Shown here piece by piece: positions 1 through 6,971 of a stretch of DNA of 13,533 nucleotides. Under the pieces are notes generated by a model that had not been told where the DNA came from, did not search any database, and worked only from the letters and a program-made list of their open reading frames with translations. The position numbers and the translations under genes were made by a program. Every line of letters begins with the position of its first letter. Positions within the stretch are counted from its first letter, which is position 1. This DNA is from an uncultured Flavobacteriia bacterium (GTDB taxonomy: Bacteria > Bacteroidota > Bacteroidia > Flavobacteriales_D > Crocinitomicaceae): assembly GCA_903930085.1 (NCBI GenBank), contig CAIYXD010000380.1, forward strand, positions 1 to 13,533, written 5' to 3'.

Positions 1-309
1 AATTTACCTAACCATTTTATCTTAGCCTATATGGATGAAAATGGTGCAAGTTTATTTTTACCGGAAAAAAATGAATTTGGGGTGTTATTTTACATTAATC
101 CTTTTTCTAAAGGAAGTATTTTAGATTCAAAATCGATTAAGGATTTTTTGGATGGTTTACACTTGCCTTACGATCGTTCCTATTTCGAGCCATGCTCCAA
201 TACTTCCATCTTAAAGCGCATGTTGACCAACTTGATTTCTTCCTTTCAAGCAGTTGGAAATGTTGAAAAAGTAGTAGAACTAATAGCGCTTCGTGCAATT
301 TTAGACTGA
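1..309 (+). CDS. SirB1/transglutaminase-like protein, C-terminal part (5' end outside window)
   Basis: The reading frame is open from base 1 and ends with TGA at 307-309, so the first in-frame ATG (31) is very unlikely to be the true start; ten further residues (NLPNHFILAY) precede it in frame. The visible 102 residues resemble the end of the SirB1/Transglut_core2 type: an LPNHF stretch like the (P)GHF block carrying a conserved histidine, then a VLFYINPF segment like the family's 'iDPF' strand, then the helical ILKRMLTNL segment typical of the SirB1 C-terminus. The N-terminal half, where the nucleophilic cysteine would lie, is not in the window, so activity cannot be judged. It converges on dnaE with abutting stop codons. 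Family assignment is by motif recognition only. Confidence 0.6.
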   Translation, partial: NLPNHFILAYMDENGASLFLPEKNEFGVLFYINPFSKGSILDSKSIKDFLDGLHLPYDRSYFEPCSNTSILKRMLTNLISSFQAVGNVEKVVELIALRAILD

Positions 310-3300
310 TTATCGAATTTCAAATGCTACATCCAAGCGCTTTAACTCCTTAAATAAAGCATTATTTGGATCAATCATCATGCTTTTAGAAGGCATACGC
401 ACTTCAATTCCATCCAAAGGATCGTAAATTGTAAAATGCAAATTACATTTTCCTTCGTTTGCTAAAAACAATTTATTGAGATCCATAATCATCGCCTGAT
501 CCAGAGCTTTACTGGAAATTTTAACGTGCACACTATTGGCTTTTGTTTCCTTTAAATTTTGGAGTAGCTCAATGGTATGCACTACAAATTCAAGTTCACT
601 TCTGCGCTGGGGAATTTCAATTCTACCTTTCATTGCGATAAAAGTTCCTGGCTGAATGAAATGTTTGAATTTCAAATAGTTTTCTCGCCATAAGAAAAGC
701 TTATAGGAATCGTTGTAATCCTCAATGATTAGCGTTCCAAACGGATCCCCATTTTTTGTAAAACGATGTTCTGCATCCGAAACAGTTGCAGCGATTAATA
801 CATCTTTCCCTTTGTGTTGTTCCATATCATTCAACATACCAACATTTCCAGTACAAAATGAATCTATTTCAATTTTAAAATCATCCAATGGGTGACCAGA
901 AATAAAGATTCCAACAACTTCTTTTTCCCGGTTTAATTTATAGATACTTCCCCACTCTTCCGCTTTTGGAATCTCTGGTTCAGGCAAATGTGTACCTGTT
1001 GGACTATCAAAAATGCTGATCTGAGAGGAATTTTCGCTTTCTTGAAAACTCGATCCAAACTTCACAGCATTTTCTAGGAAATTTCTACCAGATCCATCTT
1101 CCTTGAAATATTGAGCCCGGTGAACGCCTTTAAAAGAATCAAAACCACCGGAATACGCTAGACTTTCGAAAGCTTTTTTTGTGCAAATGCGCAAATTTAT
1201 ACGTTTAGAAAAATCAAAAATAGAAGTGTAATTGCCATTTTCTGTGCGTTCAGAAATAATCGTTTCCACCGGTGCACTTCCCAACCCTTTTATTGCGCCA
1301 AGTCCAAAACGAATTGCTCCCTCTTTGTTTACCGTAAACTGGTAATTAGATTCGTTCACATCCGGACCTAAAACCTGAACGCCCATTCGTTTGCATTCCT
1401 CCATGAAAAAAGATACTTGCTTGATATCGTTCATGTTGTTGGAAAGAACAGACGCCATGTATTCACCCGGAAAATTGGATTTTAAATAAGCTGTCTGGTA
1501 TGCAATCCAAGCATAACAAGTGGAATGAGATTTATTGAAAGCATACGAAGCAAACGCTTCCCAGTCTTTCCAGATTTTTTCCAAGCTTTCGATTTTATGG
1601 CCTTTTTCGCCACCTTGCACCAAAAACAAAGGTTTCATTTTGTCCAACATTGGGCGATCCTTCTTTCCCATTGCTTTTCGCAAGGTATCGGCTTCGCCTT
1701 TAGTAAAACCAGCCAATTTCTGGGAAAGCAACATTACTTGCTCTTGGTAGACCGTAATTCCGTATGTTTCACTTAAAAATTCTTCACAATCATCTACATC
1801 GTAAACGATTGTTTCTTCCCCATGTTTACGTTTGATAAACGAAGGAATATATTCCAAAGGTCCTGGACGGTACAAGGCATTCATTGCAATTAAATCTGCA
1901 AAAACAGTCGGTTTCAGTTCCCGCATGTATTTTTGCATTCCGGCGGATTCATACTGAAAAATACCAACCGTTTCGCCCCGCTGAAATAATTCATAGGTTT
2001 TTGTGTCGTCTTCCGGAAAGGTATCCGGATCCAATTCAATTCCTTTTATTTCGCGCACATTTCTTACCGCATCTTTGATTAGCGTAAGGGTTTTCAAGCC
2101 TAAGAAGTCCATTTTTAGCAAGCCAGCAGATTCCGCAACAGAGTTGTCGTATTGTGTACAATACATGTTAGAATCCTTTGCCGTTGCAACAGGAACATAA
2201 TTGGTAATATCGTCGGGCGTAATAATCACACCGCAGGCATGGATTCCGGTATTTCGAACAGAACCTTCAAGATCTCGTGCGCGATTCAATACCCGAGAAG
2301 CCAAATCCTCTCCACTTGCTATAACGCGCAATTCCTTTGCACGCGCAATATCGTCTTGGTTATTTTTTAGCTTGTCCGCAAGTTCCGCATCGTTCATATT
2401 GAATAATTTCTTCAAGGAAACATCGGTTACCAATTTTGCTATTCTATCCGCATCGGGAAGTGGCAAATCCAAAACCCTTGCAGTATCTCGGATAGAGGAT
2501 TTTGCGGCCATTGTGCCGTAGGTAATAATTTGTGCGACTTGATTGGAACCATATTTATTAATTACCCAATCGATTACGCGACTTCGACCTTCGTCGTCAA
2601 AATCAATATCGATATCCGGCATCGAAACACGGTCTGGATTCAAGAAACGCTCAAAAAGCAGGTCAAACTTAATTGGATCAACATTGGTTATTTTTATGCA
2701 GTACGCAACAGCTGATCCAGCTGCAGATCCACGACCTGGACCAACAGAAACGCCCATATCTCTGGCTGCCTGACAGAAATCCTGTACAATTAAAAAATAA
2801 CCGGGATAGCCAGTTTTTTCTATCGTTGCCAGTTCAAATTCCAATCGTTCTCGAATTTCCTCCGAAATTTCTCCGTATCTTTTTTCAGCACCAACGTACG
2901 TAAGGTGTTTCAAATAATTATTCTCTCCACGCTTTCCTCCATCTATAGCATCTTGCGGATCCTGAAAATCTTCCGGAATATCAAAAGCAGGCAAAAGCAC
3001 TTCCCTTGCCAATGGGTATTGTTCGCATTTATCAATAATTTCTCCAATGTTATCAATTGCTTCGGGAAGATCCAAAAACAATTCCTTCATTTCTTCCGAA
3101 GTTTTAAAATAATATTCTTCATTTTCAAGACCATATCTAAAACCTCTTCCTCGGCCTTTTGGTGTAGATACTAGTTCGTTATCTTTTACACACAACAAAA
3201 CGTCGTGCGATTCAGCATCTTTTTTATCTAAATAATAGGTGTTATTTGTTGCAATAAGCTTTATTTGGTGTTTTTTAGAAAATTTGATCAAGGTTGGAAT

Positions 3301-4674
3301 TACCCGTTCTTCATTTTCCTGTCCATGGCGCATGATTTCCAAATAGAGATCGTCCCCAAACTGTTCTTTCCACCAAAGAAGGGCTTCTTCTGCTTGAATT
3401 TCACCAAGATTTAAAACCATGCTTGGAACCTCACCATACAAATTTCCAGTTAAAGCAATCAGGTTTTCCTTATACTGTTCAATAACTTTTTTGTCAATTC
3501 TAGGAACATAATACATTCCTTTTGTGTATGCAATGGAAGCCAGTTTAATCAGATTATGGTATCCTTTTTTGTTTTTTGCCAAAAACACAACCTGGTAACC
3601 ATTATCCTTAACCGATTTATCTTCCAGATTTTTACACACATTGAATTCGCAACCGATAATTGGTAACAAATCTTTTTTGGTGAACTCCTCTCCGTTTTCA
3701 AGTGCTAACTTGCGTTCCGCACCTAATGCTTTGTTGTACGTTGCAACAGCTTTCTCAAAGTGAAATGCTGCCATCATGTTTCCAGTATCGGTCAATGCAA
3801 CTGCAGGCATGTTATATTCCGCCGCTTTAGCAACTAATCCGCTAACATTTATCGTAGACTGAAGAATGGAAAACTGCGTATGGTTATGTAAATGTGCGAA
3901 CCTGCTTTCCGACAATTGCGCTAAAATTGTTTCCTTATTTCCAGAAAGTGGTGCAGATTCTATTTTAGCGGCAGCTTTTATTTGTTGACTTGCTTCTTTT
4001 AAGTTGAAGTGTTTTAATCCAATTGCTTGGATTGGTGCTGGATTGAAAGCTGCAAATTCTTCCAAATACTGTTCTTCCTGCTGCAAGAGATTTGCGGAAA
4101 AATACCCTCTTCGAAGTAACTCCAGAAAACAACGCGTTGTAGCTTCCACATCGGCTGTTGCGTTGTGTGCTTCGGAAAAAGGCACTTGAAACAAAAAGGA
4201 ATGCAGTTCCGTCAAGGTTGGTAATTTGAACCTTCCTCCCCTTCCTCCGGGTAATTTACACAAACTAGCTGTAACTTCTGTACAGGTATCCAAAACAGGC
4301 ATTTCGCCCATTTCAGTTTTAATATCTTTCCGAATGTATTCACATCCGAGAACATTTAAATCAAATCCAACATTTTGACCAACAACGAATTTTGCTTTAT
4401 CTAGTGCTTGGTTGAACAACTGTAAAACATCTGCTAACGATTCGCCATGTTGCGTTGCTAATTCAGTTGAAATTCCGTGTATTTTTTCGGCATCGTATGG
4501 TATATCAAAACCTTCCGGACGAATCAGGAAATCTTTATTTTCAATCAGTTGACCCATGTCATCGTGCAATTGCCACGCTAATTGAATCACCCTTGGCCAA
4601 TTGCTTGTGTCTGTAATTGGAGCTTTCCAATCACGCGGTAAACCGGTCGTTTCAGTGTCAAAAATTATATACAT
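310..4674 (-). CDS. dnaE: DNA polymerase III alpha subunit with fused N-terminal DEDDh exonuclease
   Basis: Replicative polymerase, 1454 residues, longer than E. coli DnaE (about 1160) because a DnaQ-like proofreading domain is fused at the front. Exonuclease (about 1-190): DTETTG with D6/E8, VGFD with D105, HNATAD with H170/D175, a complete DEDDh set. PHP domain (about 257-500): HLHNHT at 261-266 is kept, but the usual TDH is TDT (T296) and the usual ND.H is NN.Y (N478, Y480), so it is probably inactive. Polymerase core: GPGRGSAAGS (645-654), PDIDIDFDD (686-694) and MDFLGLKTLT (855-864) supply the catalytic aspartates; YRPGPL lies at 935-940. A QISIF motif at 1218-1222 looks like a beta-clamp binding site, followed by an OB-fold (about 1288-1370). 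The start is fixed because the exonuclease motif follows it within five residues. The exonuclease fusion is usual for Bacteroidota; no frameshift is seen. Confidence 0.97.
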   Translation of the reverse strand: MYIIFDTETTGLPRDWKAPITDTSNWPRVIQLAWQLHDDMGQLIENKDFLIRPEGFDIPYDAEKIHGISTELATQHGESLADVLQLFNQALDKAKFVVGQNVGFDLNVLGCEYIRKDIKTEMGEMPVLDTCTEVTASLCKLPGGRGGRFKLPTLTELHSFLFQVPFSEAHNATADVEATTRCFLELLRRGYFSANLLQQEEQYLEEFAAFNPAPIQAIGLKHFNLKEASQQIKAAAKIESAPLSGNKETILAQLSESRFAHLHNHTQFSILQSTINVSGLVAKAAEYNMPAVALTDTGNMMAAFHFEKAVATYNKALGAERKLALENGEEFTKKDLLPIIGCEFNVCKNLEDKSVKDNGYQVVFLAKNKKGYHNLIKLASIAYTKGMYYVPRIDKKVIEQYKENLIALTGNLYGEVPSMVLNLGEIQAEEALLWWKEQFGDDLYLEIMRHGQENEERVIPTLIKFSKKHQIKLIATNNTYYLDKKDAESHDVLLCVKDNELVSTPKGRGRGFRYGLENEEYYFKTSEEMKELFLDLPEAIDNIGEIIDKCEQYPLAREVLLPAFDIPEDFQDPQDAIDGGKRGENNYLKHLTYVGAEKRYGEISEEIRERLEFELATIEKTGYPGYFLIVQDFCQAARDMGVSVGPGRGSAAGSAVAYCIKITNVDPIKFDLLFERFLNPDRVSMPDIDIDFDDEGRSRVIDWVINKYGSNQVAQIITYGTMAAKSSIRDTARVLDLPLPDADRIAKLVTDVSLKKLFNMNDAELADKLKNNQDDIARAKELRVIASGEDLASRVLNRARDLEGSVRNTGIHACGVIITPDDITNYVPVATAKDSNMYCTQYDNSVAESAGLLKMDFLGLKTLTLIKDAVRNVREIKGIELDPDTFPEDDTKTYELFQRGETVGIFQYESAGMQKYMRELKPTVFADLIAMNALYRPGPLEYIPSFIKRKHGEETIVYDVDDCEEFLSETYGITVYQEQVMLLSQKLAGFTKGEADTLRKAMGKKDRPMLDKMKPLFLVQGGEKGHKIESLEKIWKDWEAFASYAFNKSHSTCYAWIAYQTAYLKSNFPGEYMASVLSNNMNDIKQVSFFMEECKRMGVQVLGPDVNESNYQFTVNKEGAIRFGLGAIKGLGSAPVETIISERTENGNYTSIFDFSKRINLRICTKKAFESLAYSGGFDSFKGVHRAQYFKEDGSGRNFLENAVKFGSSFQESENSSQISIFDSPTGTHLPEPEIPKAEEWGSIYKLNREKEVVGIFISGHPLDDFKIEIDSFCTGNVGMLNDMEQHKGKDVLIAATVSDAEHRFTKNGDPFGTLIIEDYNDSYKLFLWRENYLKFKHFIQPGTFIAMKGRIEIPQRRSELEFVVHTIELLQNLKETKANSVHVKISSKALDQAMIMDLNKLFLANEGKCNLHFTIYDPLDGIEVRMPSKSMMIDPNNALFKELKRLDVAFEIR

Positions 4675-4846
4675 GAATCTTGAAAATTGAGAGGAATAAA
4701 GTTACAAAAAAAGGTGGGGCTTAAAAATGAAATTTATTAACAATTGATTTTTTCTGCTATTTGAGTGCACGTTTACTCGGGTATTGTGGTAAATATAAAT
4801 TAAGATTTGGCTTTTGGAATTTGTGGAACTTAAAAATGATTGACAA

Positions 4847-4881
4847 AAAAAACCGTCTCGGAAATTCCAAAACGGTTTTTT
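4847..4881 (-). terminator. Rho-independent terminator, probably bidirectional, after DUF1573 gene A
   Basis: A perfect 10-bp inverted repeat (AAAAAACCGT at 4847-4856, ACGGTTTTTT at 4872-4881) encloses a 15-base loop. On the minus strand, which ends DUF1573 gene A (stop at 4903), the stem runs into a T-rich tract; the plus strand also ends in T. It lies between gene A and dnaE, so it should stop read-through from the DUF1573 unit into the polymerase gene. The GC core is only four pairs (CCGT/ACGG), so strength is uncertain. Confidence 0.75.
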
Positions 4882-4902
4882 AAACCTTATGCTAGTCGCT
4901 AT

Positions 4903-5346
4903 TTAGTTCTTTATTGGTGCGCCAGAATTATTTACTGGAGCGCCTGATTCTGGAGCTGGTAAAACATTTCCTTTGATGTAAATAATTTTCTCCGCTGCAT
5001 TTACTGCGTTCGAAGTAATTGTTACATTTTTGTTGATTACACCTTGTCTAGAAGTATCGTACTTAACTTTAATAGAAGCTTTTGCTCCTGGAGCGATTGG
5101 TTCTTTTGGCCATTCTGGAACGGTACAACCACAAGATCCTTTTGCATTTGAAATTATCAAAGGTGCATTTCCAGTGTTTTTAAATTCAAAAGTGCACGTT
5201 CCGTCTGCGCCATTTTTAATTGTTCCATAGTCGTGCGTATCTTTTGTGAAATCGATTTTAGCACCACTTGTAGTTTGAGCATTTACTGTATTCATTGCAA
5301 AAGCAGCAGTCAATACAAGCATTAAAGAGAAAATTACTTTTTTCAT
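4903..5346 (-). CDS. Exported DUF1573 protein (paralogue A)
   Basis: 147 residues with a clear Sec signal peptide (MKK, hydrophobic core, likely cut after A23 in VNA-QTT), so a periplasmic or exported protein. The mature part is one DUF1573 domain, an Ig-like beta fold common in Bacteroidota: HDYG, FEFKNTGNAPL, GSCGCTVPEWP and IAPGAKASIKVKYDT are recognisable blocks. Cysteines C51, C72 and C74 are present; the CGC pair is a family signature. After the domain is a Pro/Gly/Asn tail (about 129-147) with repeated GAP units. It is 111/147 identical, without gaps, to paralogue B (5839-6282), with an unbroken identical block from residue 53 to 90. It has its own promoter-like box at 5405-5436 and a terminator downstream, so it is probably a single-gene unit. 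Molecular function of the family is not established. Confidence 0.9.
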   Translation of the reverse strand: MKKVIFSLMLVLTAAFAMNTVNAQTTSGAKIDFTKDTHDYGTIKNGADGTCTFEFKNTGNAPLIISNAKGSCGCTVPEWPKEPIAPGAKASIKVKYDTSRQGVINKNVTITSNAVNAAEKIIYIKGNVLPAPESGAPVNNSGAPIKN

Positions 5347-5404
5347 ACCGTTTGATTTTAAGTTTATCTGATTAGTTTATTAATTTATTTGTTTTTTACA
5401 CATT

Positions 5405-5436
5405 CAAATATAAAACAAGAACATATGTGTTTCAAA
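5405..5436 (-). promoter_or_regulatory. Bacteroidota-type promoter for DUF1573 gene A
   Basis: On the minus strand there is TTTG (5433-5436), 20 bases, then TATATTTG (5405-5412), an exact match to the Bacteroidota housekeeping pattern TTTG/TTG - about 20 - TAnnTTTG. The expected 5' leader to the ATG at 5346 is roughly 50-55 nt. The -7 box and its flanks (5401-5421) match 19 of 21 bases with the region upstream of paralogue B (6304-6324), which supports function. Confidence 0.75.
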
Positions 5437-5439
5437 GGT

Positions 5440-5454
5440 TTAACAGAATGTTAA
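5440..5454. promoter_or_regulatory. 15-bp dyad TTAACA-N3-TGTTAA upstream of gene A promoter (candidate regulator site)
   Basis: Perfect inverted repeat with spacer GAA, centred 35 bases upstream of the -7 box, just beyond the -33 position, as expected for an activator or regulator. The same dyad (spacer CAA) sits at exactly the same distance from the -7 box of paralogue B at 6343-6357. It lies 5 bases past the stop codon of gene C, so a weak AT-rich hairpin is an alternative reading. Confidence 0.55.
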
Positions 5455-5459
5455 CGTTT

Positions 5460-5837
5460 TTATGCTTTCGGTTCGACAAATACTTTGAATCGAATTTTTT
5501 CCCGTTTGTTTTTTGTGTTCGTCTGTAAAATCACTTCCCTATTCTGCTGAAAGGATTTTCCTTCAGAATCGAATATAACTTTAATTACCCCTGTTTTTCC
5601 GGGATCAATTGGTTTTTCAGGCAAAATCACTTTGGTACAAGAACACTGTACTTTGTAGTCAAAAATGAGCAAAGGAGAATTTCCTGTGTTGGTAAAGCTA
5701 TAGGAATGTTCTAAAATAGCTCCTTCTGTGCAATCCGGAAATTTATGCAGCGATTGCTTCAAACTAAATTCCGCCTCCTGACTTATGCCAAGGGCGGAAT
5801 TTAAAAATAGTATACATCCTATTAATAGGAATTTCAT
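5460..5837 (-). CDS. Exported DUF1573-like protein, divergent (paralogue C)
   Basis: 125 residues from the ATG at 5837. That start is chosen because MKFLLIGCILFLNSALG is a signal peptide and directly follows the stop codon of gene B by one base (TAA-A-ATG), suggesting translational coupling; an upstream in-frame ATG (5936) would lie deep inside gene B and add 33 residues ahead of the signal. The mature part has the DUF1573 layout: FTNTGNSPLLI (48-58), QCSCTKVILPEKPIDPG (64-80) and a KVIFD strand. The CxC pair is kept (C65, C67) with serine between instead of glycine; C36 is additional. It lacks the Pro/Asn tail of A and B and is much less similar to them than they are to each other. Probably co-transcribed with B. 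Function unknown. Confidence 0.82.
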   Translation of the reverse strand: MKFLLIGCILFLNSALGISQEAEFSLKQSLHKFPDCTEGAILEHSYSFTNTGNSPLLIFDYKVQCSCTKVILPEKPIDPGKTGVIKVIFDSEGKSFQQNREVILQTNTKNKREKIRFKVFVEPKA

Positions 5838-5838
5838 T

Positions 5839-6282
5839 TTAGTTATTTGTTGGAGCTCCAGAATTGTTAACTGGTGCGCTTCCTTCCGGAGCTGGTAAAA
5901 CATTTCCTTTGATACGAATAGTCTTCGAAGGTTCATTTACCGCGTTGGAAGTAATGATCACACTTTTATTAATCGGACCTGGTCTTTTTGTGTCGTATTT
6001 TACCTTAATCGTAGCTTTTGCTCCCGGAGCAATTGGTTCTTTCGGCCATTCTGGAACGGTACATCCGCAAGATCCTTTCGCATTGGAAATTATCAACGGC
6101 GCGTTTCCAGTATTTTTGAATTCAAATGAGCATGAACCGTCGCCGCCATATTTTACAGTTCCATAGTCGTGCGTTTCTTTCGTGAAATCAATTTTTGCTC
6201 CATTTTCAATTTGAGCATGCATTTTATTCATCGCTATTGCTGCAACAAACATAATTAAGACGGAGAATACTAGCTTTTTCAT
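5839..6282 (-). CDS. Exported DUF1573 protein (paralogue B)
   Basis: 147 residues: signal peptide (likely cut after A23 in MHA-QIE), one DUF1573 domain with HDYG, FEFKNTGNAPL, GSCGCTVPEWP and the GAKATIKVKYDT strand, and the same Gly/Pro/Asn tail with GAP units as paralogue A. C51, C72 and C74 are at the same positions as in A. Identity with A is 111/147 by hand count; within the mature part from residue 28 it is 99/120, while the signal peptides share only 12 of 27. Many codons in the identical block differ synonymously, so the duplication is not recent and the protein is under purifying selection. Gene C follows after one base. Role unknown; structural or envelope-associated functions are only a guess. 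Confidence 0.9.
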   Translation of the reverse strand: MKKLVFSVLIMFVAAIAMNKMHAQIENGAKIDFTKETHDYGTVKYGGDGSCSFEFKNTGNAPLIISNAKGSCGCTVPEWPKEPIAPGAKATIKVKYDTKRPGPINKSVIITSNAVNEPSKTIRIKGNVLPAPEGSAPVNNSGAPTNN

Positions 6283-6307
6283 ATTTTTTTAATTTTTACT
6301 GTTCATT

Positions 6308-6334
6308 CAAATTTAAAGCAAGAAAGATACCAAA
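6308..6334 (-). promoter_or_regulatory. Bacteroidota-type promoter for DUF1573 genes B and C
   Basis: On the minus strand TAAATTTG (6308-6315) matches the TAnnTTTG -7 pattern, 25 bases upstream of the ATG at 6282. The nearest TTTG (6331-6334) is only 15 bases upstream of it, shorter than usual, so the -33 element is weak; an activator at the adjacent dyad could compensate. The -7 box with its flanks is conserved with gene A's promoter. Confidence 0.6.
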
Positions 6335-6342
6335 AATTTTAT

Positions 6343-6357
6343 TTAACACAATGTTAA
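6343..6357. promoter_or_regulatory. 15-bp dyad TTAACA-N3-TGTTAA upstream of gene B promoter (candidate regulator site)
   Basis: Perfect inverted repeat with spacer CAA, 27 bases upstream of the -7 box, the same spacing as the matching dyad of gene A. Over 17 bases the two sites differ at only one position (the spacer), while the 17 bases between dyad and promoter core have diverged completely. It begins 4 bases past the stop of the lipoprotein gene. Confidence 0.55.
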
Positions 6358-6361
6358 CTTC

Positions 6362-6934
6362 CTATTTCTGACTGATTGCATTCATTTTATATTCAATGAA
6401 TTCATCAAAATTCATATCCAAATGCTTAAGCCGATCTTTTATACCGTCGCGTTTATCCTTTTCCATTTTTGGATTTTCCTTTAACAGTAATTCATAATAA
6501 TAACGCACTTTTTGTGTGTCTCTAGGCTGAATAAAAATATCGTAGGTGCTACCCTGGCTTTCTAAAACCATAGCTCTATTGATATAATCCGGATATTGAT
6601 TCAACAAGGTATCTGCATATTGAATGGCTTTAGCATGTATTCCCAATCCGGAATATTTCATGTGCACTTTATCCAAACATTCTGCGGAATACGTATCCTC
6701 TGGATAAGCATGGTAATAATCTAATAGACGATTGATTAATTCAAAATGCGTTAAGTTTGGAATCTGTTTGATGGTATTCAAATTTGCTTGCAAACCGCGC
6801 AGGGAATCCTCCATCACCTTAATATTGGAAACCAACTCTTCTTTCGTCGGTTTATCTGAATTCGTGTCTGAATTGCCGCAGGAATATATTCCAACAAAAA
6901 GTGCAACTGCAATAAATACCTTTTTAATATGCAT
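6362..6934 (-). CDS. Small TPR-like lipoprotein
   Basis: 190 residues from the ATG at 6934, chosen because MHIKKVFIAVALFVGIYSC is a lipoprotein signal with the modified cysteine at C19 (lipobox IYSC). An earlier in-frame ATG (6991) would overlap def by 20 bases and put 19 charged residues ahead of the signal. After the cysteine comes a hydrophilic linker, then helices (about 60-175) with spacing and motifs like tetratricopeptide repeats (YHAYPEDTYSAECLDKVHMKYSGLG, with AKAIQYADTLLNQYPDY following), which usually mediate protein contacts. Expected to be anchored in the outer membrane facing the periplasm, or at the surface. It follows def by 37 bases, so it is likely in the ruvX-def transcription unit. 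No specific function is recognised. Confidence 0.75.
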   Translation of the reverse strand: MHIKKVFIAVALFVGIYSCGNSDTNSDKPTKEELVSNIKVMEDSLRGLQANLNTIKQIPNLTHFELINRLLDYYHAYPEDTYSAECLDKVHMKYSGLGIHAKAIQYADTLLNQYPDYINRAMVLESQGSTYDIFIQPRDTQKVRYYYELLLKENPKMEKDKRDGIKDRLKHLDMNFDEFIEYKMNAISQK

Positions 6935-6971
6935 AGTTTTAATCTTAAATTCTATTTCTATTTTAACAAAA

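Noticed and set aside
4697..4704. TAACTTTA on the minus strand as a -7 box for dnaE
   Set aside because: It matches 7 of 8 positions of the pattern but has no TTG at suitable spacing; no dnaE promoter can be assigned with confidence.
5814..5837. Lipobox in gene C (LIGC at residues 5-8)
   Set aside because: The cysteine comes too early for a lipoprotein signal; the hydrophobic core continues past it, so ordinary signal peptidase cleavage is more likely.
5838..5936. Longer start for DUF1573 gene C (ATG at 5936)
   Set aside because: It would place 33 residues inside gene B ahead of a perfectly good signal peptide that starts one base after B's stop codon.
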